Assembly: GCF_003390935.1 (NCBI RefSeq)
Contig: NZ_QNQZ01000001.1
Coordinates: 496,001-560,000 of the forward strand
Direction of reading: 5' to 3'
DNA: 64,000 bases
Origin: Lewinella sp. IMCC34191
GTDB lineage: Bacteria; Bacteroidota; Bacteroidia; Chitinophagales; Saprospiraceae
The first letter of the stretch is position 1. Each line of letters opens with the position of its first letter. A program made the position numbers and the translations under genes. The notes beneath the pieces are model-generated. The model was not told the origin of the DNA and ran no database searches. It saw only the letters and a program-made list of their open reading frames with translations. Of the stretch, positions 20,225-29,573 are shown piece after piece.

Positions 20225-20244
20225 TCCTACCTGGTAAGGTAGGA
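20225..20244 (+). promoter_or_regulatory. perfect hairpin over the ribosome-binding region of the dehydrogenase gene
   Basis: TCCTACCT (20225-20232), loop GGTA, AGGTAGGA (20237-20244): a perfect 8-bp stem. The 3' arm is the purine-rich, Shine-Dalgarno-like sequence and ends 11 bases before the ATG at 20256. Folding would hide it. Function as a translation control is inference. Confidence 0.4.
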
Positions 20245-20255
20245 AAGCAAGTACT

Positions 20256-21428
20256 ATGAGAGCATTGACTTATCACGGACAGGGCGACGTCCGCGTTGAC
20301 ACCCATCCCGATCCCCGCATTGAAAAACCTACCGACGCGATCATTCGCATCACCTCTACCGCCATCTGCGGTTCGGATCTCCACCTATACGATGGTTTCA
20401 TCGCCAAAATGAAAGCCGGCGATATCATCGGCCACGAGCCGATGGGCATCGTGGAAGAAGTCGGGTCCGACGTTAAGAATATCAAGAAGGGAGACCGCGT
20501 GGTCGTGTCCTTTACGATCTCCTGCGGGCACTGCTGGTTCTGCGAGGAAAAACTGTACAGCCTCTGCGACAACTCCAATCCAAAACCCGAAAATGCAGCG
20601 GCCGTTATGGGACATTCGCCCGCGGCCGTGTATGGCTATTCCCACTTACTGGGTGGCATTCCCGGCGGCCAGGCCGAATTCCTCCGGGTTCCCTACGCCG
20701 ACCTGGGAACCGTGAAGATTGAAAGCGACCTGCCAGATGAAAAGGTCCTTTTCCTTTCGGATATTTTCCCGACCGGCTACATGGCCGCCGAGAATGCGCA
20801 GATCCAGGAAGGCGATACCGTCGCTATTTGGGGATGCGGTCCCGTAGGACTGTTTACCATGAAGAGTGCCTGGATGATGGGTGCCGGCCGGGTGATCGCG
20901 ATCGATCAGGTACCCGAGCGTCTCAAGATGGCCAAGGAGCAGTGCAACGTGGAGATCATCGATTTTTCTAAAGTGGACGATGTCGCCCAGGAACTCATTG
21001 AAATGACCGGTGGCCGTGGCCCCGATCGTTGTATTGATGCCGTGGGTGCGGAATCGCATGCGTCGAACATGGTCAGTGCCGCCGCCGACAAGCTCAAGCA
21101 GACGGCGCACCTGCAATCCGACCACCCCTACGTACTACAGCAAGCCATCATCGCATGCCGGAAAGGAGGTACCCTTTCCATTCCCGGCGTGTACGGCTCT
21201 ACGGCAACCATCCCTATGGGACCGGCGATGAATAAGGGACTTACCTTCAAAATGGGTCAAACCCACGTACAGCGCTACCTGCAGCCCCTCCTCGACAAGA
21301 TCGAGGCCGGGGAGATCGATCCGAGCTTCCTCATCACCCACACCGAACCGCTCGAAAACGCACCGGAGATGTACAAGAAGTTCCGCGCCAAGGAGGACGG
21401 TTGTATCAAGGTGGTGCTTAAGCCCTGA
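20256..21428 (+). CDS. zinc-dependent alcohol/formaldehyde-type dehydrogenase (MDR family)
   Basis: A 390-residue medium-chain dehydrogenase. Catalytic zinc ligands are visible as Cys38 (CGSDLH) and His60-Glu61 (GHEPMG). Structural zinc ligands are Cys90, Cys93, Cys96 and Cys104. The cofactor site is [20 protein letters not shown], followed by [11 protein letters not shown], whose acidic residue favours NAD over NADP. The overall pattern and length fit the glutathione-independent formaldehyde dehydrogenase-like subgroup ([21 protein letters not shown]). The exact substrate cannot be read. It stands alone between tamL and a second dehydrogenase, with an intrinsic terminator after it and a hairpin over its ribosome-binding region. 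Confidence 0.88.
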   Translation: MRALTYHGQGDVRVDTHPDPRIEKPTDAIIRITSTAICGSDLHLYDGFIAKMKAGDIIGHEPMGIVEEVGSDVKNIKKGDRVVVSFTISCGHCWFCEEKLYSLCDNSNPKPENAAAVMGHSPAAVYGYSHLLGGIPGGQAEFLRVPYADLGTVKIESDLPDEKVLFLSDIFPTGYMAAENAQIQEGDTVAIWGCGPVGLFTMKSAWMMGAGRVIAIDQVPERLKMAKEQCNVEIIDFSKVDDVAQELIEMTGGRGPDRCIDAVGAESHASNMVSAAADKLKQTAHLQSDHPYVLQQAIIACRKGGTLSIPGVYGSTATIPMGPAMNKGLTFKMGQTHVQRYLQPLLDKIEAGEIDPSFLITHTEPLENAPEMYKKFRAKEDGCIKVVLKP

Positions 21429-21474
21429 TCGCCTGCGGGTCTGTGACAGGCCTGCTATATTCTAGCGTGCCAGA

Positions 21475-21504
21475 AATCAGCGTTCTTTAGCGGGAACGCT
21501 GATT
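21475..21504 (+). terminator. hairpin terminator after the zinc dehydrogenase
   Basis: AATCAGCGTTC (21475-21485), 8-base loop, GAACGCTGATT (21494-21504): a perfect 11-bp stem about 46 bases past the stop, followed by CCTGTATTTA. The U-rich tail is weak, so a processing or regulatory hairpin is also possible. Confidence 0.5.
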
Positions 21505-21553
21505 CCTGTATTTAAGCAGCAATCAGCGAGTATTCGTGGAAAATCAGCTTCAG

Positions 21554-22408
21554 ATGAAAGTTACATTTTTAGGTCTCGGAATCATGGGCAGCCGCATGGC
21601 CCGCCACATATTGGACGGTGGATTTTCCCTTACCGTATGGAACCGCTCGCCCGGTCCAGCCAGGGAATTTGAGGAGGCCGGAGTCACCGTGGCCGACTCG
21701 CCCGAGCAGGCCGTCGCTTCTGCCGACTTGGTCATCACCATGCTGGCCACCCCCGCAGCGGTTCGGGAAGTTATGATCGACGGAGGCGTACTACAGGCAA
21801 TGCCCGAAGACTCCATCTGGGCCGATTCTTCAACGGTTAGTCCGGCTTTTGCGCGCCAGTCCTCGGAGTGGGCGCAAACTCACGGATGCCGCTACCTCGG
21901 CATTCCGGTAGCTGGAACCCGGGAGCCTGCCGCCGCCGGAACATTACGTGTCCTGGTGGGGGGAGCTAAATCCACACTGGACGAAGTACGGTCCGTACTG
22001 GAAACCTACTCCTCGGCCATCGTACACGTAGGCCCGGAAGCCGATAGGGGAGCGGCGCTCAAAATTCTGGTCAACGGTATGCTGGCGCAGTCGATGCTGG
22101 TTTTCTCCGAGGCCATAAAAATGGGGGAGGCCATGGGTATGGACCGGGACTTCCTTTACGACACCCTGCCCGGTCTGCCGGTAATCGCACCCTTCGTGCA
22201 GGGTAAAGTCTCCATGATGAAGAGCGATGATTTCGGGGATGCCTCCTTCCCATTGGAACTGATGCATAAGGATCTCAACCTCATCGTGGAAACCGCTTAC
22301 GAAAAAGACCAACCCGCTCTCCTGGCCGCCCTTGCACGCGAGATCTACGGTCGGGCCAAAGCCGCCGGAATGGGTAGGGAGGATTTCGCCGCGGTTCACC
22401 GCACGTAA
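21554..22408 (+). CDS. 3-hydroxyisobutyrate dehydrogenase-family NAD(P)-dependent oxidoreductase
   Basis: Starting at the ATG at 21554 the protein is 284 residues. It begins directly with the Rossmann motif MKVTFLGLGIMGSRMARHIL and has WNRSPGPA after the second strand, which favours NADP. The substrate-binding signature region is IPVAGTREPAAAGTLRVLVGG and the catalytic Lys lies in GAALKILVNGML, as in beta-hydroxyacid dehydrogenases (3-hydroxyisobutyrate, tartronate semialdehyde and succinic semialdehyde/GLYR reductases). The subgroup cannot be fixed from sequence reading. A GTG start at 21536 adds only six residues. The 3' end lies six bases from the convergent beta-propeller gene. Confidence 0.87.
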   Translation: MKVTFLGLGIMGSRMARHILDGGFSLTVWNRSPGPAREFEEAGVTVADSPEQAVASADLVITMLATPAAVREVMIDGGVLQAMPEDSIWADSSTVSPAFARQSSEWAQTHGCRYLGIPVAGTREPAAAGTLRVLVGGAKSTLDEVRSVLETYSSAIVHVGPEADRGAALKILVNGMLAQSMLVFSEAIKMGEAMGMDRDFLYDTLPGLPVIAPFVQGKVSMMKSDDFGDASFPLELMHKDLNLIVETAYEKDQPALLAALAREIYGRAKAAGMGREDFAAVHRT

Positions 22409-22414
22409 CCCGGC

Positions 22415-25300
22415 CTATTTGACCTCCAGATCGGTGGAGACGGTTTCCCCGTTGGCTTCTACCGAAAGCTGGTAGCTGCCGGGGCGCAGGTAATATGCTC
22501 CGTTTTCGGCGGCTTCCACTACGACGGGCTTCTCATCGTCTTTGCGATCGTCATTTAGTCGAGCCTCCATTTCGCCGGCTTTGCCCGCCGGGAAGGTTAG
22601 GTCGTAGGTCACGGTGTTTAATCCCCGTTGAAGCTTGATCTCCTGCTGCGACCATTCCTTTCCATCCTTACTCCGTACGGACAGCGTGGCGTCGTCGTCC
22701 GCTTTCGGACTATAAATCTGCACCCGTACTTCCGGGCCGGTATCTTCCCGGAACCAGCTAGCCGATCCGTAGCGGGAAGAGTACCGTTGGGGTTCGACGG
22801 CGGCAACGGTCAGGACGGGATCGGTTTTTCCGGCCAAAGACTGCAGCATCTCCACGTTTGCCCGGTAGAGGCTGCGCCCGTGGGTGCCGACGATCAGATC
22901 CTTCGCCTGCGTCTGCACCACGACATCGTGCACGGCTACCGCCGGTAAATCGGTTACGGCCGAGAAGGTGCTTCCCGTATCCAGGCTGACGTACAATCCG
23001 TGATCGGTGCCTACGTAGAGGAGGGCAGGGTTGAGGGGGTCCTCCTTAATGACGTTCACCGGCTCCGCGGGAAGATCATTACCGATCCGCGACCAGCTGT
23101 CTCCCCGGTTGGTACTCCGGTAGACGTAGCTTTCGAAGTTATCGTCCCGGTAGCCGTTCAGCGAAAGGTAGACGACCTGCTCGTCGGCGTGACTGGCGTA
23201 GACGCGGCTGACCCAGAGATCTTTCGGTAAACCGCTATCGATCGGGTCCCAATTACCCCCGCCGTCGGTACTGCGGTGCACGTGGCCGTCGTCGCTGCCG
23301 GTATACAGCAAACCGAAGCGTACCGGGCTTTCCGATATGGTGGTCAGCGTACCGTAGGCTACGTCACCGAAGCGTCCGCCCCCCGTCAGGTCCGGGCTGA
23401 TTTTTTCGAAATCGTCACCCCGGTTAAAGCTGCGGTGCAGGAAGTTCGAGCCCATATAGAAGATGTCGGGCTGGTGCGGGCTGATCAGGATGGGCGCTTG
23501 CCAGTTCCAGCGGTAAGGTCGCTCACCCAGCTCGTGCTTTGGCGTGATGAGTTTCCGTTCACCCTGCTTTTGGTTGACCCGGAAATAGTTTCCGAATTGA
23601 AAGCCGACGTAGGCCGTTTCATTGTCGCGTGGATCGACCTCTACCTGCATGCCGTCACCACCCATAAGCGCGTCGTAGGGGTAATCGCCATCCTGCTGCC
23701 AGCCGTTGCTCGCTTCGTAGTCGTGCGGCCCCCTCCAGGTACCGTTGTCCTGCAGCCCGCCGTATACCCGGTAGCCGTCAGGGTGATTGTCAACGGCCAC
23801 CGCGTAGAATTGCCCGAGGGGAGGAACGTTACTCTTTAGCCAGCTCTCGCCACCGTTATAACTAATGTTGATCCCACCGTCGTTCCCGTTGATCAGGTGC
23901 CGGGGGGTGTCGGGGTTGATCCACATATAATGATGGTCGGAGTGGACGTTAGCCCCGTTCGCTCCCTTCCAGGTCTCGCCCCCGTCCATGGATTTTATGA
24001 TCGGTACCCCCATCGCGTAAATCGTGGAGGGGTCTTCCGGGTGGACGGCGATCTGGCCGAAGTAGTAACCGTAGCTGTAGTAGACGCCGTCGATGTAATC
24101 CTCGTGGGTTCGTGACCAGCGCTGTCCGTCATCGGTGCTATGGTATAGCTCAAACCCCTTTACCGGCGTATCGAAGAGGTCGGCGTTCGCGTCTTCGAGA
24201 TACTGCACCAACTGCAGGGGACTGAGCTCACCGTCCTCCATGCGCTGCCGGACGGTCGCGGCGTCCAGCTCGCGGGGAAAGCCATTCGAGCGGAGGAAGT
24301 CCTCCAGCAAATAGGTCTCCAGCCGAAGCAGATCCTCGGTCGGCATCTCCCGTACCTGGTTCTTGGTCAGCTTATCTTCTTCTTCCGATGAGGATTCCCG
24401 CAGGAAGTAATTATCCAGGCTGGCATACAGATGGCGGACGTCATCGTCATCGTAGCTAATAGCTAGTCCAATTCGACCAACACCCTGGCCGGTAGGAAAG
24501 CCACTGTTCTCAGTGCTGAGACGGGTCCAGTTTTGACCGCCGTCACTGCTGTGGTAGATCGCGCTTCCCGGACCACTTTCCACGAAGTTCCAGGCTTTAC
24601 GTTCCCGTTCCCAGGTGGCGGCGAAAAGTTCTTCCGGATTGCGGGGATCCCGGACCAGGTCGACTGCACCGGTGCTATCGTTGACGAAAAGCGTTTTATT
24701 CCAGCTAGCGCCACCGTCGGTCGTCACGTACACCCCACGTGCTGCATTCGGGCCATAAAGGTGGCCGAGTGCGGCCACCCATACGCGGTCAGGATCCGCC
24801 TGGTCTACGATGGTGCGACCGATATGGTGCGTTTCCTCCAGGCCGAGATGTTGCCAGGTTTTCCCTCCGTCATCGCTGCGGTAAACGCCGTCGCCTGCGT
24901 AGGAACTCCGGCTGCTGTTGACTTCGCCGGTTCCGACGTAGATAGTCCCACTTGCCCAGTGAACGTCCAGGTCGCCCACGGTCATGACGGACTCCTTATC
25001 GAATAGTGGGGTATATGTACTTCCGTTATCGCGGGTTTCCCAGAGGCCGCCGCTGGCATATCCCACGTAGAAGTGAGTGGCATCAGCGGGGTCCACCGCC
25101 ACATCCGCTACCCGGCCGCTCATGATGCTGGGGCCGATATTGGTGAAATTTAGGCCCTTTAGCGGGGAAGATTCCAGCAGCGTCTCCCGCTGGCTATAGC
25201 CAGCCTGTCGGTCGTCGGCGGAAGTGGGCTGATAATTTTGCGCCGGAGCGCGGGTAGAAAGTATACTTAAAAGGGCAAAGATTATGGGAACGAGACGCAT
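22415..25300 (-). CDS. secreted beta-propeller protein with VPS10/BNR (sortilin-like) repeats
   Basis: A 961-residue protein with a signal peptide ending near STRAPAQ. The body carries many Asp-box/BNR-type repeats of the form GVYRSDDGGKTWQHL, GVYVTTDGGASW, AIYHSSDGGQNWTRL, HRSTDGGGNWDPI and VYRSTNRGDSWSRIG, which build one or two large beta-propellers of the VPS10/sortilin type. An acidic helical insert sits near residues 305-370. The C-terminal 150 residues form a separate beta domain. Related Bacteroidota and Acidobacteriota proteins are often labelled glycosyl hydrolase, but I see no catalytic residues that support enzymatic activity; the role is unknown. An intrinsic terminator separates it from the fasciclin gene upstream. 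Confidence 0.8.
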   Translation of the reverse strand: MRLVPIIFALLSILSTRAPAQNYQPTSADDRQAGYSQRETLLESSPLKGLNFTNIGPSIMSGRVADVAVDPADATHFYVGYASGGLWETRDNGSTYTPLFDKESVMTVGDLDVHWASGTIYVGTGEVNSSRSSYAGDGVYRSDDGGKTWQHLGLEETHHIGRTIVDQADPDRVWVAALGHLYGPNAARGVYVTTDGGASWNKTLFVNDSTGAVDLVRDPRNPEELFAATWERERKAWNFVESGPGSAIYHSSDGGQNWTRLSTENSGFPTGQGVGRIGLAISYDDDDVRHLYASLDNYFLRESSSEEEDKLTKNQVREMPTEDLLRLETYLLEDFLRSNGFPRELDAATVRQRMEDGELSPLQLVQYLEDANADLFDTPVKGFELYHSTDDGQRWSRTHEDYIDGVYYSYGYYFGQIAVHPEDPSTIYAMGVPIIKSMDGGETWKGANGANVHSDHHYMWINPDTPRHLINGNDGGINISYNGGESWLKSNVPPLGQFYAVAVDNHPDGYRVYGGLQDNGTWRGPHDYEASNGWQQDGDYPYDALMGGDGMQVEVDPRDNETAYVGFQFGNYFRVNQKQGERKLITPKHELGERPYRWNWQAPILISPHQPDIFYMGSNFLHRSFNRGDDFEKISPDLTGGGRFGDVAYGTLTTISESPVRFGLLYTGSDDGHVHRSTDGGGNWDPIDSGLPKDLWVSRVYASHADEQVVYLSLNGYRDDNFESYVYRSTNRGDSWSRIGNDLPAEPVNVIKEDPLNPALLYVGTDHGLYVSLDTGSTFSAVTDLPAVAVHDVVVQTQAKDLIVGTHGRSLYRANVEMLQSLAGKTDPVLTVAAVEPQRYSSRYGSASWFREDTGPEVRVQIYSPKADDDATLSVRSKDGKEWSQQEIKLQRGLNTVTYDLTFPAGKAGEMEARLNDDRKDDEKPVVVEAAENGAYYLRPGSYQLSVEANGETVSTDLEVK

Positions 25301-25356
25301 TCTTCGGGATTATGACCGCCTAAGTTAAGGGCTGCTATCCGATGGAGGGCAACAGC

Positions 25357-25394
25357 AAAAAAAAAGGCTGCCATCCGGGGGGATGGCAGCCTTT
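25357..25394 (-). terminator. strong intrinsic terminator of the fasciclin gene
   Basis: Perfect 14-bp stem (25363-25376 with 25381-25394, loop GGGG), followed on the minus strand by nine consecutive T (25365 down to 25357). It lies 20 bases past the stop of the double-fasciclin gene. Confidence 0.9.
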
Positions 25395-25414
25395 AAAATT
25401 TATTGAAACAGTGT

Positions 25415-26710
25415 TTACATCCGGGGAGTAAGGACACCGTCGATTGCGTGAATCAAACCATTGCTGGCTTCAACATCGGTCTGGGTGACGGTAGCGTATT
25501 CGCCGTTTCCGTCGGTCAGAATAACATTGCCGTCCTGCATGGAAGCAATCAGGCTTTCTCCGCCAATGGTCTGGATACGGAAGTAGCCATTACTTTTTTC
25601 GATGGCCTTCATCAGACTGGCAGCGTCGATGCGCGAAGCAACTACGTGGTACTTCAGCAATCCCTGGAGCATTTCCTGGTTGCCGGAAGCCATCAGTTCG
25701 CTGCGCTTGTCGGCGGGAACCTTTTCAAAGGCGGCGTTGGTAGGGGCAAATACGGTAAATCCGCTTTCGCTATTCAGAACGTCGACCAAGTCGGCGGATT
25801 CGATCGCGCTAACGAGAGTCGAAAAGTCGCTGTTTTCAGAAGCTACCTCAACGATGGTGGCATCGGGGGCGCTGGAGTAGTTGACATCGCTGCCAACGGC
25901 ACGTACACCGTCCTGATCTTCTTCCATCATTTCCTCATCGGAATCCATGACACCGGTAACGGCTTCCTTGGTTTCCCCGTAAGCTTCTTCGGCGGCGTTG
26001 GCCGTAGCATCAGCGGCGCTTTCTACAGCTTCTTCGGCTTCATTGTAAGCAGAACTGGCGGCGTCCGCAGTCGCATCGGCGGCGTTGTCGACTGCCTCAC
26101 CGGCTTCTTCCATGGCACCTTCGGTATCGGCCATTTCCGCACCCGCGGTCAGGGCGTCAAGATCAACACCTTCGGGAAGCAGTACGCCGTCAATAAGGTG
26201 GATAACACCATTCGAGGCCATGATATCGGTCTGAGTTACCATAACGGTCCGGCCGGCGGCGTCCTTCAGGGCAACACCGTCGCCTTCCAGCATAGCACTG
26301 AGCTCCCCGTTCATGGTTTCGGCGGCAAGCATACCGTCGCTAGCGCCTTCAATTCCCGACGTAACGGCGTCGGCGGTGAGTTCACCTTCGGCGACGTGGT
26401 ACTTCAGGATATCGATGAGCGCCTCGCGGTTTTCAGCCTTGGTCAGCGCGGAAAGGACACCTTCGGGTAGTCCGTAAAAAGCCTGGTCGACCGGAGCAAA
26501 GACCGTAAAGGGGCCTTCACCGGAGAGGGCGTCGGTCAGTCCGGCAGCCTGGATGGCGCGGGTTAAAATGGTCAGATCACCGTTGCTTTGGGCGACCTCC
26601 AGAATAGTCTGGTCTCCGCTGTTCATATCCTGGTCCTGCGCGGACATACTCACGGGGAGGAACGCGACGATAGCCAGAATAGCGGCAAAGTAAGAGAATA
26701 AGTTTTTCAT
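25415..26710 (-). CDS. secreted protein with two fasciclin (FAS1) domains and an Ala/Glu-rich linker
   Basis: A 431-residue protein with a signal peptide (FLPVSMSAQ). The first FAS1 domain (about residues 35-165) shows TVFAPVDQAFYGLPEG, LKYHVAEGEL, and SNGVIHLIDGVLLPEG. The second (about 285-431) shows TVFAPTNAAFEKVPADK, LKYHVVASRI and SNGLIHAIDGVLTPRM. Between them lies a roughly 90-residue Ala/Glu/Asp-rich stretch with repeated units such as AVDNAADATADAASSAYNEA, EAVESAADATANAAEEAYGE and an acidic end, probably helical. FAS1 domains mediate adhesion or binding in secreted proteins. Expected to be extracellular or periplasmic; the linker may act as a spacer. A strong terminator follows. Confidence 0.9.
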   Translation of the reverse strand: MKNLFSYFAAILAIVAFLPVSMSAQDQDMNSGDQTILEVAQSNGDLTILTRAIQAAGLTDALSGEGPFTVFAPVDQAFYGLPEGVLSALTKAENREALIDILKYHVAEGELTADAVTSGIEGASDGMLAAETMNGELSAMLEGDGVALKDAAGRTVMVTQTDIMASNGVIHLIDGVLLPEGVDLDALTAGAEMADTEGAMEEAGEAVDNAADATADAASSAYNEAEEAVESAADATANAAEEAYGETKEAVTGVMDSDEEMMEEDQDGVRAVGSDVNYSSAPDATIVEVASENSDFSTLVSAIESADLVDVLNSESGFTVFAPTNAAFEKVPADKRSELMASGNQEMLQGLLKYHVVASRIDAASLMKAIEKSNGYFRIQTIGGESLIASMQDGNVILTDGNGEYATVTQTDVEASNGLIHAIDGVLTPRM

Positions 26711-26911
26711 TTTCGGTTGGTTGGTTTATAGAAAGCGAGCGGCCGGGGCGACCCGGCTTGTGTTCATTATTCCAACGTGGGCTATGTAAAGGTGTTCATA
26801 ATTCGGGCGCTTATCTACGATCCCTTAACGCTTGGCGTGCCGAGAGTGACTTTTTGGTTCCGACCGCACAATCGGGCCAGCTATCCGTATCTAGTGGCAA
26901 AATCAATCGAT

Positions 26912-28564
<1,653 letters not shown>

Positions 28565-28597
28565 ATTGATAGCGGGCCCCGCGGTAAAGAATAGTGA

Positions 28598-29464
28598 ATG
28601 AAGGACCGTAGTCTTACCGGTACGTTGATTTTGGCGAGCCTGGAGATCTGTATTCTCCTAGCCGGTATCTACCTGATCCACTTCGACGATCGCTTGCTGT
28701 ACGCGCCGGGTACGCCGCAGTTCTGGCGCGTCCTGTTGTACTTCGTCATGACGGTCGCCGTACTGAACGTGGTCACCCGCTTCATCAAGTGGTTGTATCA
28801 GCGGCAGAACTACGCCAAGCGAAGGGGGGCCAAGAACTTCATCTACGGAGTGGAGAACATCCGTAAACTCCTCATCGGCGGGGTAGTGGTATTTACCGTT
28901 TTTTCCCTGATCGGCATTGATTTTACGGCGCTCTTTACCGGCCTGAGTCTGGTAGCGGCGGCAATCGCGATCGTGTCGAAAGACTTCGTGAACGATCTCA
29001 TCGTCGGTATCTACTACAGTTTCACCGATGTTTTCGAGGTTGGGGATTACGTCCGCTTCTACACCTACCGCGGCCGGGTAACCGACATCGGATTGCTGAA
29101 GGTTAAGATCCTGAATGATAATGACGACGTCGTTATTCTGCCAAACGGGAAGATCTACACCAGCGAGATCATCAATTACACCCGGCGCGACGTCCGTTTG
29201 CTCAGCATCGACTTCGAGATGGACATCAAGGCTATCACGGACGTCAACGAGCTCGAGCGGGATCTTATCGAATGCATCCGTGGCTACAGCGACCTGATCG
29301 AGCCCAATAGCTATCTGCTCAAGATCGTGGAGGTGAAGAAGGACTATATGGAAGTGAAGTTTCAGTTCCGCCTGAAGTACATGGACCGCGAGCGGCAACG
29401 GGAAGTCAAGCGTAAGGTGGTGCGGGAAGTATTCAGCTACGTGAGTTCCCATAAACCCCGTTGA
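28598..29464 (+). CDS. small-conductance mechanosensitive channel (MscS family)
   Basis: A 288-residue protein. Hydrophobic segments lie at about residues 5-25 and 42-65, then a third pair around 88-135 (LLIGGVVVFTVFSLIGI and FTGLSLVAAAIAIVSKDFVN), the pore-lining helix TM3 of the MscS family with its Gly/Ala-rich pattern. The cytoplasmic beta domain follows with FEVGDYVRFYTYRGRVTDIG and VVILPNGKIYTSEIINYTRR, then a C-terminal alpha/beta region. It should release solutes on hypo-osmotic shock in the inner membrane. It lies 33 bases after pgi on the same strand, so read-through from pgi is possible. Confidence 0.9.
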   Translation: MKDRSLTGTLILASLEICILLAGIYLIHFDDRLLYAPGTPQFWRVLLYFVMTVAVLNVVTRFIKWLYQRQNYAKRRGAKNFIYGVENIRKLLIGGVVVFTVFSLIGIDFTALFTGLSLVAAAIAIVSKDFVNDLIVGIYYSFTDVFEVGDYVRFYTYRGRVTDIGLLKVKILNDNDDVVILPNGKIYTSEIINYTRRDVRLLSIDFEMDIKAITDVNELERDLIECIRGYSDLIEPNSYLLKIVEVKKDYMEVKFQFRLKYMDRERQREVKRKVVREVFSYVSSHKPR

Positions 29465-29573
29465 GCCAAACCATAACATGTCACTAATTGAACCAAACGG
29501 CTGCCGCTTAGCCATTGAGGTAGCCTTACGCAATGGATTGTGTTACTTTGGCAGAATTAACCGCGTTCGAATC

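Noticed and set aside
25238..25260. Repeat-like sequence at the signal-peptide end of the VPS10/BNR-like gene
   Set aside because: About three mismatches to the repeat core; the Ala-rich signal-peptide end (RAPAQ) explains it.
22415..25300. Glycosyl hydrolase (sialidase) based on Asp-box repeats
   Set aside because: Asp-box/BNR repeats alone mark the propeller fold; the arginine triad and nucleophile of sialidases were not evident.
25403..26470. Plus-strand open frame of 355 codons opposite the fasciclin gene
   Set aside because: Antisense shadow of a repeat-rich gene; the Gly/Phe-rich translation reflects the reverse complement of FAS1 and linker codons.
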